From the NCBI RefSeq assembly GCF_000378825.1, contig NZ_KB900388.1, positions 4,347,901 through 4,411,900 of the forward strand: a DNA stretch of 64,000 nt, given 5' to 3'. Shown here one piece after another: positions 28,281-34,908 of the stretch; within the stretch, counting starts at the first letter, position 1; each line of letters opens with the position of its first letter. The position numbers and the translations under genes are program-made. The stretch comes from Salinispora vitiensis (GTDB taxonomy: Bacteria > Actinomycetota > Actinomycetes > Mycobacteriales > Micromonosporaceae). The notes beneath the pieces are model-generated. The model ran no database searches. It saw only the letters and a program-made list of their open reading frames with translations, and had not been told where the DNA came from.

Positions 28281-28871
28281 GTGGATGCGGAGTCAGTGCG
28301 TTTTCAGCAGGAGGCGCTCGCTGCCTACCAGCGGCGTGGGCCATTCTGGGGACGAGTGGTGCGGCTTGCAATAGCGATCGCCCTCCTCGCCGCTATACCC
28401 GTTTTGTACCTGATCTCCGAGACGTTGGCTAGCTTCTATCCCGGCACCGGCGTTATTAAAAGCTTTCCTACGGAGCGCCCAGCCGTGGCCACCGTGCAGT
28501 ATTGCGAACGGGTCGGGCCGGTGAGTAGTAACGGCCTTGGGTATTGGTGGCACTGTGACGTCGCGGTCCAGACTCAGGATGGCCGACAGGTGGTGACAAC
28601 AGTTCGTAGGTCCATCGTTACTCCAGCTGACCGTGGTAAGTCAATCGAGTTTCGTGAGGCGTGCTACGGAGCAGGAAACTCCGAGTGTAGATACGGTCGC
28701 CCCTCCCTCCGGATCTGGGCGATGGCGGTCAAACTTATTCTTATGTTCCAAGTCGGAGTATTTTTTGCCCTGATTGTAGGGAGTGGGGCGTACCTGGTCT
28801 CAGCGGTGGTCGGTCTTCCGAGGTACCTAGCCTGGCTGGAAAGGCGGGAGCGTAGGAAGAAGCGTCGGTAG
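28281..28871 (+). CDS. Two-helix membrane protein of unknown function
   Basis: A 196-residue protein. One membrane helix lies at about residues 27-48 (LAIAIALLAAIPVLYLISE) and a second at about 152-178. An extracytoplasmic loop of about 100 residues contains four Cys (QYCERV, WWHCDVAV, REACYG, SECRYG), probably disulfide-bonded. A very basic C-terminal tail (RRERRKKRR) should lie inside. GTG start with a G-rich Shine-Dalgarno 7 bases upstream. Codon use and GC content are lower than in flanking genes, suggesting acquisition. The layout resembles a Micromonosporaceae DUF6346-type protein, but that family call is only tentative. Confidence 0.7.
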   Translation: MDAESVRFQQEALAAYQRRGPFWGRVVRLAIAIALLAAIPVLYLISETLASFYPGTGVIKSFPTERPAVATVQYCERVGPVSSNGLGYWWHCDVAVQTQDGRQVVTTVRRSIVTPADRGKSIEFREACYGAGNSECRYGRPSLRIWAMAVKLILMFQVGVFFALIVGSGAYLVSAVVGLPRYLAWLERRERRKKRR

Positions 28872-28938
28872 GCGACTTGCAGCCGCTGGCCGCGGTCTGG
28901 CCCCGTCGGAGGATGTAGGAAGACAGTGTGTAGCCCGG

Positions 28939-28966
28939 CGCCATTCATCCTGATGGACGAATGGCG
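28939..28966. terminator. Stem-loop with downstream T-run
   Basis: CGCCATTC pairs with GAATGGCG (8 bp), and three more pairs form inside after one mismatch. A TTTT run ends about 14 bases later (28977-28980). It follows the stop of the membrane protein gene by about 70 bases and borders the transposase remnant, so it could be a terminator or an IS-end structure. Confidence 0.45.
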
Positions 28967-28984
28967 TTGTTGGGACTTTTACTC

Positions 28985-29125
28985 GTCCTCAGCGCAGGCC
29001 ACGTAGGAGCCGGTTGTAGGCGCGGTTGTCGGGTGCGAGTCGGCTGCCATCGGTGGTTGCTTGATCGGGGTCTTGATGCCCCCTGGCCTATGCCTTCGTA
29101 GCCGGAATCGGCCAGGGTGGGTCGT
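28985..29125 (-). pseudogene. Remnant of an IS5-family DDE transposase
   Basis: Three short segments of one transposase survive in different frames on the minus strand. TLADSGYEG is the family motif around a catalytic Asp; IKTPIKQP is next, then LAPDNRAYNRLLRGLR. Intact relatives read LADKGYxGAG, then a basic patch, then a similar NRLLRxLR stretch in one frame. At least two frameshifts and the loss of both ends show that it is dead. No terminal inverted repeats were identified. Confidence 0.7.
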
Positions 29126-29141
29126 CACTGCCTCCGTCCGG

Positions 29142-29164
29142 ATATCTTGTCAACGGCAAGATAT
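29142..29164. promoter_or_regulatory. TetR-type operator with overlapping -10 box
   Basis: A perfect inverted repeat, ATATCTTG-N7-CAAGATAT. It ends 9 bases before the ATG of a TetR regulator. TATGCT (29162-29167), 6 bases before that ATG, overlaps its right arm and looks like the -10 box of a leaderless transcript. Autorepression is the simplest reading. Confidence 0.65.
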
Positions 29165-29173
29165 GCTTCCGAG

Positions 29174-29794
29174 ATGACCGGTGCACGCGGCTACCACCAC
29201 GGCGATCTTCGGCGGGCCCTGCTCGCCGCCGCCGCGGTGGCGATCGAGGAGTCCGGGCCCGCCGCCCTGAGCCTGCGGGACCTCGCCCGCCGAGCCGGTG
29301 TGTCGCATGCGGCGCCCGCCCACCACTTCGGCGACAAGTCAGGGTTGCTCACCGCGCTCGCGGTCGAGGGCTTCGACCTGCTCGCCGCGGCCCTGCGGAC
29401 CGGCGACAGCCTGCTCGAGATGGGGGTGGCCTACGTTGACTTCGCCGTCCGGCGTCGGGCGCACTTCGAGGTGATGTACCGCCCCGACCTCTACCGCGCC
29501 GACGCGCCGGAGGTGGTGGCCGCCCGGAAACGATCGCGCGCGGTCCTGCGCTCGGCGGTGGCCGACCTGCCGCCAGGGCCGGGCGCGGTGGGCGGCGCCG
29601 CCGGGGATGCGCTGGCCGCCTGGTCCATCGTGCATGGCTTCGCCACCCTGTGGAACGCGGGCGCCCTGCCGGACGAGACGGGGGACGATCCGCGGGAGGC
29701 CGCCCGGGTCGTCATTCGTCGGCTGTTCGGGGCCCGGGTTGACGCACAAGGTCGGGCGGTTCCGCCTGCGCGGTCCCCACGTACTCCCGCATAA
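29174..29794 (+). CDS. TetR/AcrR family transcriptional regulator
   Basis: A 206-residue TetR-family protein. The DNA-binding domain is ALLAAAAVAIEESGPAALSL followed by DLARRAGVSHAAPAHHFGDK, the variant with HHFGDK in place of the commoner YYHFxSK. The C-terminal domain (about 75-190) has the LEMGVAYVDFAVRRRAHFEVMYRPDL pattern of the TetR_C_13/33-like group. The ATG at 29174 is chosen because of the perfect operator and leaderless -10 just upstream. Its last 83 bases overlap the convergent MarR gene. Beyond itself, its target is unknown; the nearby MFS pump is a candidate. Confidence 0.88.
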   Translation: MTGARGYHHGDLRRALLAAAAVAIEESGPAALSLRDLARRAGVSHAAPAHHFGDKSGLLTALAVEGFDLLAAALRTGDSLLEMGVAYVDFAVRRRAHFEVMYRPDLYRADAPEVVAARKRSRAVLRSAVADLPPGPGAVGGAAGDALAAWSIVHGFATLWNAGALPDETGDDPREAARVVIRRLFGARVDAQGRAVPPARSPRTPA

Positions 29795-30260
29795 CCTCGG
29801 CGACCTGCAGCAGGAAGGTGGCCGTGGCGGCTGCCTGCTCCGGCGTGAGCCGGTCGACCGCCTGCTCGATGCCGGCCAGCATCGGCCGCAATGCCGCCGA
29901 CACCTCGTCGTACCCCTGGTCGGTGACCTGCAGCGCCACCCGGCGGCGATCCTGCGGATGCGGCGTGCGCGCCAAGTGGCCGGCGCGGACCAGCCGATCC
30001 ACCAGCGCGGTGGCCGAGGCGGACCGGATGCCGAGGCGGTTGCCCAACTCCACCGGGCCGAGCGGGTCCGGGCTGGCGGCGAGGTGGTCGATGGCGGCGG
30101 CGTCGGTGACCCCGATTCCGAGCCGGCGGGCCAGCGCCCCCGGGGTGCCGCTGGCAGCCCGGATCACCTCGCGCAGCGCCCGGGCGGTGCGGCTGGTTGA
30201 GGGCGCTTCGCTGTACGGCCCGCGACGCGAGCCGGGGGTGGTTGACGCGGCGCTGTCCAC
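29712..30260 (-). CDS. MarR family transcriptional regulator
   Basis: A 182-residue MarR-type winged-helix regulator. VELGNRLGIRSASATALVDR is the recognition helix region, followed by the wing HLARTPHPQDRRRVALQVTD with the family-typical DRR. The GTG start at 30260 lies 6 bases after TAGCTT on the minus strand, suggesting a leaderless mRNA. It is divergent from an MFS drug exporter with a palindrome between the two genes, the standard layout for a ligand-controlled efflux pump. The 3' end overlaps the TetR gene. Confidence 0.88.
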   Translation of the reverse strand: MDSAASTTPGSRRGPYSEAPSTSRTARALREVIRAASGTPGALARRLGIGVTDAAAIDHLAASPDPLGPVELGNRLGIRSASATALVDRLVRAGHLARTPHPQDRRRVALQVTDQGYDEVSAALRPMLAGIEQAVDRLTPEQAAATATFLLQVAEVMREYVGTAQAEPPDLVRQPGPRTADE

Positions 30261-30266
30261 GGGACG

Positions 30267-30272
30267 AAGCTA
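30267..30272 (-). promoter_or_regulatory. -10 box for the MarR gene
   Basis: TAGCTT on the minus strand, 6 bases before the GTG at 30260. Leaderless geometry. Confidence 0.45.
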
Positions 30273-30284
30273 GCAGCTCAGGTA

Positions 30285-30299
30285 GCTAGATAAACTAGC
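30285..30299. promoter_or_regulatory. Palindromic operator between MarR and MFS genes
   Basis: GCTAG-ATAAA-CTAGC, perfect 5-base arms around an AT-rich centre. It overlaps TAAACT (30291-30296), a plausible -10 box for the MFS gene, so MarR binding here would block pump expression. Confidence 0.5.
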
Positions 30300-30312
30300 G
30301 ATCGGAGCGGGT

Positions 30313-31938
30313 ATGCCGGAGCAGGGACGCGGCCGCTGGTGGGGGCTGCTCGCCATCAGTCTCGGAGTCGCCACGATCATCGTCGACGTGACGATCGTCA
30401 ACGTCGCTGTCCCGGCGATCATCGCCGACCTCGGTGTCAGCTCCGCCGGGGCGCAGTGGGTCCAGGAGGCGTACACCCTCGTCTTCGCCGCCCTGCTTCT
30501 GGTCGCCGGCCGCTTCGCCGACCGGGCCGGCCGGCGGCGAATGTTCGTCGTCGGCGTGCTGGTCTTCGTCGTGGCCAGCCTGCTCGCCGCGTCCGCCGGC
30601 TCCGGTGCGGAGCTGATCGGGGCGCGGGTGCTCCAAGGGCTGGGCGGCGCGATGATGCTGCCCACCTCACTGTCGCTGCTGAACGCGAACTTCGCCGGCC
30701 GAGAGCGGGCGATCGCCTTCGCGGTCTGGGGCTCCACCATCGGCGGGGCCGCCGCGCTCGGCCCGCTGCTCGGCGGCTGGCTCACCACCGAGCTCTCCTG
30801 GCGGTGGGCCTTCGGCATCAACCTCCCGATCGGCCTGCTGGTTGTCGTCGCCACGCTCGCGCTGGTCCCCGAATCCCGCGACGAACGAGTCGAGCGCGGC
30901 ATCGACCTGATCGGGGCGCTGCTGTCGGTGCTCGGTATGACCGGCGTCGTCTTCGCCCTCATCGAGGGGCGTACATATGGCTGGTGGGGGTTGGCGAAGC
31001 CGGTCAGCATCTTCGGCCTGGACTGGCCCGCCGCGATCTCCCCGGTACCGGTCGTCGGGCTGACCGGCCTGGCCGCCCTCGCCCTTCTGGTCACCCACCA
31101 AGTGCGCCGTAACCGGATCGGTCGCCCGGCGCTGATCGACCTGTCGCTGTTCCGGATCGGCTCCTTCCGGACCGGCGTCACCGCCGCCGCGATCGTCAGC
31201 CTGGGCGAGTTCGGCCTCCTCTTCGCGCTCCCGCTCTGGTACCAGAACGTGCTCGGCTACAGCGCCTTCCACACCGGCCTAGCGCTGCTGCCCCTCGCTG
31301 TCGGTAGCTTCCTGTCCAGTGCGCTCGGAGCGCTTCTCGTCAAACGGTGGGGTACCACCCGGGTGGTGCAGCTCGGCGTAGCCGCGGAGATCGCCGGCAT
31401 CGCCGGACTCGGCCTCGTGGTCGCCCCCGACACCCGCTGGTGGGCTCCGCTCGGCCTGCTCTTCGTCTACGGCGTCGGCGTCGGTCTGGCCACCGCCCAA
31501 CTCACCGGGGTGTCGCTGCGCGAGGTGCCGGTCCGGCGCAGCGGCCAGGGGTCCGGGGTGCAGAGCACCGCGCGGCAGGTCGGCTCCGCCCTCGGCATCG
31601 CCGTGCTCGGCACCGTCCTCTTCGCCGGACTCAGCGGGCTTCTCGGGGCGCGGCTCGCTGATCGCTCCGAGCTCGACTCCGCCCAGCGGGAACAGGTGGT
31701 GACCGAGGTCCGGGAGAGCGGCGGAGCGGCGATCGCCGGGCTCGCCGCCGACCCCCGCACCGCGCCGATCGCCGAGGAGGCGAAGGCCGCCTTCGCCGAC
31801 GCCACCCGGTACGCGGCCTTCGCCGCCGCCGGCTTCCTGCTCATCGGGCTGGTCGCCTGTGCCCGACTGCCCCGGGATCGCCCCGGGGCGGCGGAGCCGG
31901 CGCCGACGCCACAGCCGGCGGGCAGCCCGGCCGGCTAG
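30313..31938 (+). CDS. MFS drug exporter, DHA2 (14-TM) family
   Basis: A 541-residue proton-driven efflux pump of the DHA2 family. Motif A-like GRFADRAGRRRMF (about residues 71-83), the TM1 motif IIVDVTIVNVAVPAI and the motif C-like GPLLGGWLT (about 154-162) are typical. About 14 membrane helices can be drawn. A cytoplasmic Ala/Glu-rich loop (about 455-500) precedes the last helix. An ATG with GGAG 5 bases upstream starts it. It is divergently arranged with a MarR repressor, so it is probably induced by its substrate, which is not identifiable. Confidence 0.92.
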   Translation: MPEQGRGRWWGLLAISLGVATIIVDVTIVNVAVPAIIADLGVSSAGAQWVQEAYTLVFAALLLVAGRFADRAGRRRMFVVGVLVFVVASLLAASAGSGAELIGARVLQGLGGAMMLPTSLSLLNANFAGRERAIAFAVWGSTIGGAAALGPLLGGWLTTELSWRWAFGINLPIGLLVVVATLALVPESRDERVERGIDLIGALLSVLGMTGVVFALIEGRTYGWWGLAKPVSIFGLDWPAAISPVPVVGLTGLAALALLVTHQVRRNRIGRPALIDLSLFRIGSFRTGVTAAAIVSLGEFGLLFALPLWYQNVLGYSAFHTGLALLPLAVGSFLSSALGALLVKRWGTTRVVQLGVAAEIAGIAGLGLVVAPDTRWWAPLGLLFVYGVGVGLATAQLTGVSLREVPVRRSGQGSGVQSTARQVGSALGIAVLGTVLFAGLSGLLGARLADRSELDSAQREQVVTEVRESGGAAIAGLAADPRTAPIAEEAKAAFADATRYAAFAAAGFLLIGLVACARLPRDRPGAAEPAPTPQPAGSPAG

Positions 31939-32088
31939 ACCGCGGCGGGCCGCCGCCGGGTGGCGTCCGCTGGCCTCTTCCCCTGGCGCGAGAACAACGA
32001 CCCGGGTCGACCCTTGTCACTTACGCTTACGAGCGGTGGATATCCGGCGCGGGGGTGTGGGGCTGGAGGTGGGTCCCAGACATGCTTT

Positions 32089-32116
32089 AGCCCCCCGGTG
32101 CCAACACCGGGGGGCT
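32089..32116. terminator. Bidirectional terminator
   Basis: A perfect 12-bp stem, AGCCCCCCGGTG with CACCGGGGGGCT, loop CCAA, followed by TTAGGTTCTTG. It lies between the convergent MFS gene and the DUF397 gene. Confidence 0.8.
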
Positions 32117-32130
32117 TAGGTTCTTGCTTG

Positions 32131-32319
32131 TCAGCGCCGGGCGTGCGTAACGAACGCCTGCCACGCCTCCGGACCGAACACCAGGGCCGGTCCGGTGGGG
32201 TCCTTGCTGTCACGGACGCCGACGACGCCGGGAAGGTTGTCGGCGACCTCCACGCAGTCCCCGTTACCGCCGCCGGAACTCCGGGTGGATTTGCGCCACG
32301 TGGCGCCGTCGAGGTTCAT
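32131..32319 (-). CDS. DUF397 domain protein
   Basis: A 62-residue protein that is essentially one DUF397 domain. TWRKSTRSSGGGNGDCVEVAD and GVVGVRDSKDPTGPALVFGP are its two hallmarks, with the usual W-x-x-F end. In actinomycetes DUF397 proteins are encoded next to XRE regulators with DUF5753 domains and take part in developmental regulation or act as small modulators. Its ATG overlaps the TGA of that regulator, and GGAGG lies 8 bases upstream. Confidence 0.93.
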   Translation of the reverse strand: MNLDGATWRKSTRSSGGGNGDCVEVADNLPGVVGVRDSKDPTGPALVFGPEAWQAFVTHARR

Positions 32320-33182
32320 TGCTGTTGCCTCCGTAGTTCCCGCGCCACCGACGCGGCGGCTTTCTTTGACTCTACCGGGCTCAAGGCAGAGGCTCGGAGG
32401 TGATCGAAAGCCAAGGTGTATCTCCCGACGTCGCGGGCCCTCTCCACCGGGGTGTCCCCGGTCAGCGCCTCGCGGAACGCGATCGTGGGGTACTCCGCAA
32501 ATTCCATGATCGTGAAGGCGCCGCTCAGCCCGGAGTGCCATCCGATGTTTGATGGCAGTACCTGCACCGTCACTCCTGGTGGCGGGCTGGCCACTCGCTC
32601 AAGCTGCCCTGCAAGCACCTCCGAGGACCCGACTTGACGGTGTAGCAGCGATTCGTCAAGGACGACCCACAAGCTCAGCCCGTCGTTCTCGATCCGCTGC
32701 TGACGTTGCATTCGAGCCGCCACCAGCCGATCCACCTCCTCGGGCTCCGTTCGTACGGGGTCCGCCGCGAACAGCGCCCGAGCGTACGACTCGGTCTGGA
32801 GCAGCCCGGGGAAGACTCCCAAGGACCAAACCTTCAAGGAGGTGGCGTCGTTCTCGAATCCAATGTAGGACCCGAGGGAGCCGGTGATGACGTCCCGGTA
32901 CGACTCCCACCAACCCCGCTCTCGTCCGGCGCGGGCAAGCTGCCAGTGTCGATCTTGTTCGTCCGGGTCGGTGACGCCGTACAGGTTGAGCATCAGCATC
33001 AGATCCCCCTTGGACACAGGGGATACGGCGTTCTCGATCCGGCTGACCTTCGGCTGGCTGCTGGCAAGGTGCTCCGCGACCTGAGCCGTGCTTAGCTCGG
33101 CCGCCTCTCGAAGCGCCCGGAGCGTCATCCCGAGCCGTCGACCAGCCATGTTGCCTGGTTGGTACCGCCGTGAGTTGGCCAT
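32316..33182 (-). CDS. XRE-family regulator with DUF5753 domain
   Basis: A 288-residue regulator. The helix-turn-helix (about residues 18-75) is TLRALREAAELSTAQVAEHL followed by SQPKVSRIENAVSPV. The DUF5753 domain (about 90-280) has the diagnostic VWSLGVFPGLLQTESYARALF, then LHRQVGSSEVLAGQLERV and IGWHSGLSGAFTIMEF. I choose ATG 33182 because TACGAT stands 7 bases upstream in leaderless geometry. ATG 33149, with a weak AGG, is an alternative. An inverted repeat covers the promoter. The overlap with DUF397 is the canonical XRE/DUF397 pair. Confidence 0.9.
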   Translation of the reverse strand: MANSRRYQPGNMAGRRLGMTLRALREAAELSTAQVAEHLASSQPKVSRIENAVSPVSKGDLMLMLNLYGVTDPDEQDRHWQLARAGRERGWWESYRDVITGSLGSYIGFENDATSLKVWSLGVFPGLLQTESYARALFAADPVRTEPEEVDRLVAARMQRQQRIENDGLSLWVVLDESLLHRQVGSSEVLAGQLERVASPPPGVTVQVLPSNIGWHSGLSGAFTIMEFAEYPTIAFREALTGDTPVERARDVGRYTLAFDHLRASALSPVESKKAAASVARELRRQQQ

Positions 33183-33189
33183 GCATCGC

Positions 33190-33195
33190 ATCGTA
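33190..33195 (-). promoter_or_regulatory. -10 box for the XRE/DUF397 operon
   Basis: TACGAT on the minus strand, 7 bases before the ATG at 33182, next to an inverted repeat. Confidence 0.45.
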
Positions 33196-33212
33196 CTCAC
33201 ACAGACGTGAGT
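33195..33212. promoter_or_regulatory. Inverted repeat, probable XRE operator
   Basis: ACTCAC-ACAGAC-GTGAGT, perfect 6-base arms. It lies between the presumed -10 and -35 of the XRE gene, suggesting autoregulation. Confidence 0.5.
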
Positions 33213-33267
33213 CGAGATACCCCGAAGGTGGGCACGATTTGAACCGCAGGGCATTGCATTGCCGTGT

Positions 33268-33280
33268 GTGCATGATGCAC
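33268..33280. promoter_or_regulatory. Second palindrome in the divergent promoter region
   Basis: GTGCAT-G-ATGCAC, a perfect 13-base palindrome. TATAGG at 33315-33320 may be the -10 of the rightward genes, so this site would lie just upstream of their promoter. Confidence 0.4.
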
Positions 33281-33351
33281 GATGACCCCGACGTGGTGCT
33301 CCATGTGCAACCCGTATAGGTCGCCGGACCCCCAGCCCTGCAGGAGGAGAC

Positions 33352-33576
33352 ATGCGCCCCAGCCGTTGGTTCCGCCGCCTGAGGAGGAGCTCGCCGCCCT
33401 CCGCGATTGCACCGCAGCAGAGGAACAACGTCCCGTACCCCGTGACGGTGCAGCGCGCTAGGTCGGTCAACTTCCCGGCGTGGATGACCCAGCCCACCCT
33501 CGCCGACCCCCGGCCCGGCCGCGTCGGTTGGCTCACCCCGGCGCAGCAGTGGCGAGCCAACGGAGGCCGCTGGTGA
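33352..33576 (+). CDS. Small basic protein of unknown function
   Basis: A 74-residue Arg/Pro-rich protein (MRPSRWFRRLRRSSPPS at the N terminus; VGWLTPAQQWRANGGRW at the end). A very strong AGGAGGAG Shine-Dalgarno precedes the ATG, which is the main reason to accept it. No membrane helix or Cys. It is the first of three small plus-strand genes divergent from the XRE/DUF397 pair. Function unknown. Confidence 0.7.
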   Translation: MRPSRWFRRLRRSSPPSAIAPQQRNNVPYPVTVQRARSVNFPAWMTQPTLADPRPGRVGWLTPAQQWRANGGRW

Positions 33577-33630
33577 TGGCGCACCGGCCGCCTGCCCGAA
33601 GCGCCGACAGGCGAGACTGAGGGGGCGTCG

Positions 33631-33786
33631 ATGGTTGTCGCTGCTATTGCCGTCGTCGTTGGGCTCGCCGTTGGTGTGGTCCTGGGTCTGGTGACCAAGA
33701 GTCGTTCGGGTAGTTGGTGCCCCCGGTGTGGTGACGTCAAGCGTTGCCTACGTGACCACCACGCGGGCGGGAGCCGGTCGTGGTGA
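33631..33786 (+). CDS. 51-residue membrane protein with CxxC motif
   Basis: The ATG at 33631 has a GGGGG Shine-Dalgarno 5 bases upstream. The N-terminal half is one membrane helix (VVAAIAVVVGLAVGVVLGLV). The short cytoplasmic tail contains WCPRCGDVKRC, which could bind a metal or be redox active, and ends AGGSRSW. Its last bases overlap the next gene by 7, indicating translational coupling. No family is recognised. Confidence 0.6.
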   Translation: MVVAAIAVVVGLAVGVVLGLVTKSRSGSWCPRCGDVKRCLRDHHAGGSRSW

Positions 33787-34229
33787 GAAAGGCACACGAT
33801 CCCATGCGCCCGCTCTGGCGGTGCCGGGCCTGCGGCGCCGACTGGCCGTGCCAGCCCGCGCGGCTCGCGTTGTTGGATGAGTATCGCGGCAGGAGGTCAG
33901 CGCTGCTGGCTCACCAGGGCAAGCTTTTGGCCGAGGCATCTGATCAGCTATCCCGGCTCAACGGCACCAGACCGGACCTCAGGGAGAGGTTTGTCGACTG
34001 GTGCTGGCGGGTGGAACCCGACCACCCCACGACCAGCGCCTTTGAGCCGGGAGACCTGGACCTGGTGTTTCGCGGAATCGAAATGATCATTCGTAGCCAC
34101 TGGGGAGGGCGGACCTGCCCCCGGTGCGCGAACAAGGGTTGTCCGCATCTCGACTGGGCCGACGGCTGGCTGGCCCGCCTACGACGATCACCGCAAGGCC
34201 GTCCTGAGACGGAGGGCCCAAAGCGGTAG
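33780..34229 (+). CDS. Small cysteine-motif protein of unknown function
   Basis: A 149-residue protein with Cys clusters at both ends. WRCRACGADWPCQPARLALL follows the N terminus (about residues 13-32) and TCPRCANKGCPHLDWAD is near the C terminus (about 122-138). Both look like zinc sites. The WxCRxCGxxWPCxPAR pattern recurs in many actinomycete hypothetical proteins, from memory. Start options are GTG 33780, GTG 33783 or ATG 33804. It overlaps the preceding small membrane protein gene. Function unknown. Confidence 0.7.
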   Translation: MVRKAHDPMRPLWRCRACGADWPCQPARLALLDEYRGRRSALLAHQGKLLAEASDQLSRLNGTRPDLRERFVDWCWRVEPDHPTTSAFEPGDLDLVFRGIEMIIRSHWGGRTCPRCANKGCPHLDWADGWLARLRRSPQGRPETEGPKR

Positions 34230-34292
34230 CAAGTGCCTCAACCGAAGAGCCGGCCGTAGGCATCAGGGTTGTACAAGCAGAGTCGTGGTCGA

Positions 34293-34901
34293 CTACGGGT
34301 TTCGGTGTGGCCCGTTGGTCGCGTGGAAGGCAGTACCCACTCCGAGCAGGACAACGGCGGCCACTGTGTATGGCACGGCGTCGAGTGGCGCGAGATCCCA
34401 CAGAAACAGACTCGCTCCGTTCCCGTTCTGGGTGAACTGCCCGGCCACCAGCGCCCGAACGATCACGAGCCCGCAGGCCAGCGCGGTGCCGGCCCACACC
34501 TGGACGATCAACCCTATGCCGAGGGCGATCATGAATGAGCGGATAGTCGGCAGCGGCCCGGGTAGGTCCTCGGCCACAGAGGACGGCCGCAGGAGCAGAA
34601 TCATCACGCCCAGAATGCCGTACGCCGCCACAGTGAAGGCTCGGACGCCGACCAGACCGGGATGGCGTCGTTCGAGGAAACCGACCCCACTTCCGAGGCC
34701 GAGCAGCGCGCCGGCGGCCAGGATGGCCGGAAGAAACGTGACGTCGTTGTTCAGCGGAAAGGGCCAATCAGCCGATTCGAGCCGCTGCCACAGGTAACAG
34801 GCAGCCACCACGGCACCGGCCGCTAGGTAACCGGCGAGTCCGTGCACGCGGAGCCAGAGTAGCGGCAGCGGTGCGCCTTCGCGGATACGTGAGGTCGTCA
34901 T
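34293..34901 (-). CDS. Polytopic membrane protein of the ABC cassette
   Basis: A 202-residue protein with about five membrane helices (GYLAAGAVVAACYLW, FLPAILAAGALLGLGSGVGF, then three more) and no catalytic motif. I start at ATG 34901 (MTTSRIREG), 7 bases after the stop of the 7-TM gene; a frame 20 codons longer is open. It is the last gene of a four-gene minus-strand cassette. It probably forms part of the membrane complex served by the ABC ATPase. Function inferred from context only. Confidence 0.75.
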   Translation of the reverse strand: MTTSRIREGAPLPLLWLRVHGLAGYLAAGAVVAACYLWQRLESADWPFPLNNDVTFLPAILAAGALLGLGSGVGFLERRHPGLVGVRAFTVAAYGILGVMILLLRPSSVAEDLPGPLPTIRSFMIALGIGLIVQVWAGTALACGLVIVRALVAGQFTQNGNGASLFLWDLAPLDAVPYTVAAVVLLGVGTAFHATNGPHRNP

Positions 34902-34908
34902 GGCGCGG

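Noticed and set aside
32131..33182. XRE/DUF397 pair considered as a toxin-antitoxin system
   Set aside because: DUF5753 plus DUF397 is a common actinomycete regulatory pair; no toxin fold or motif is visible.
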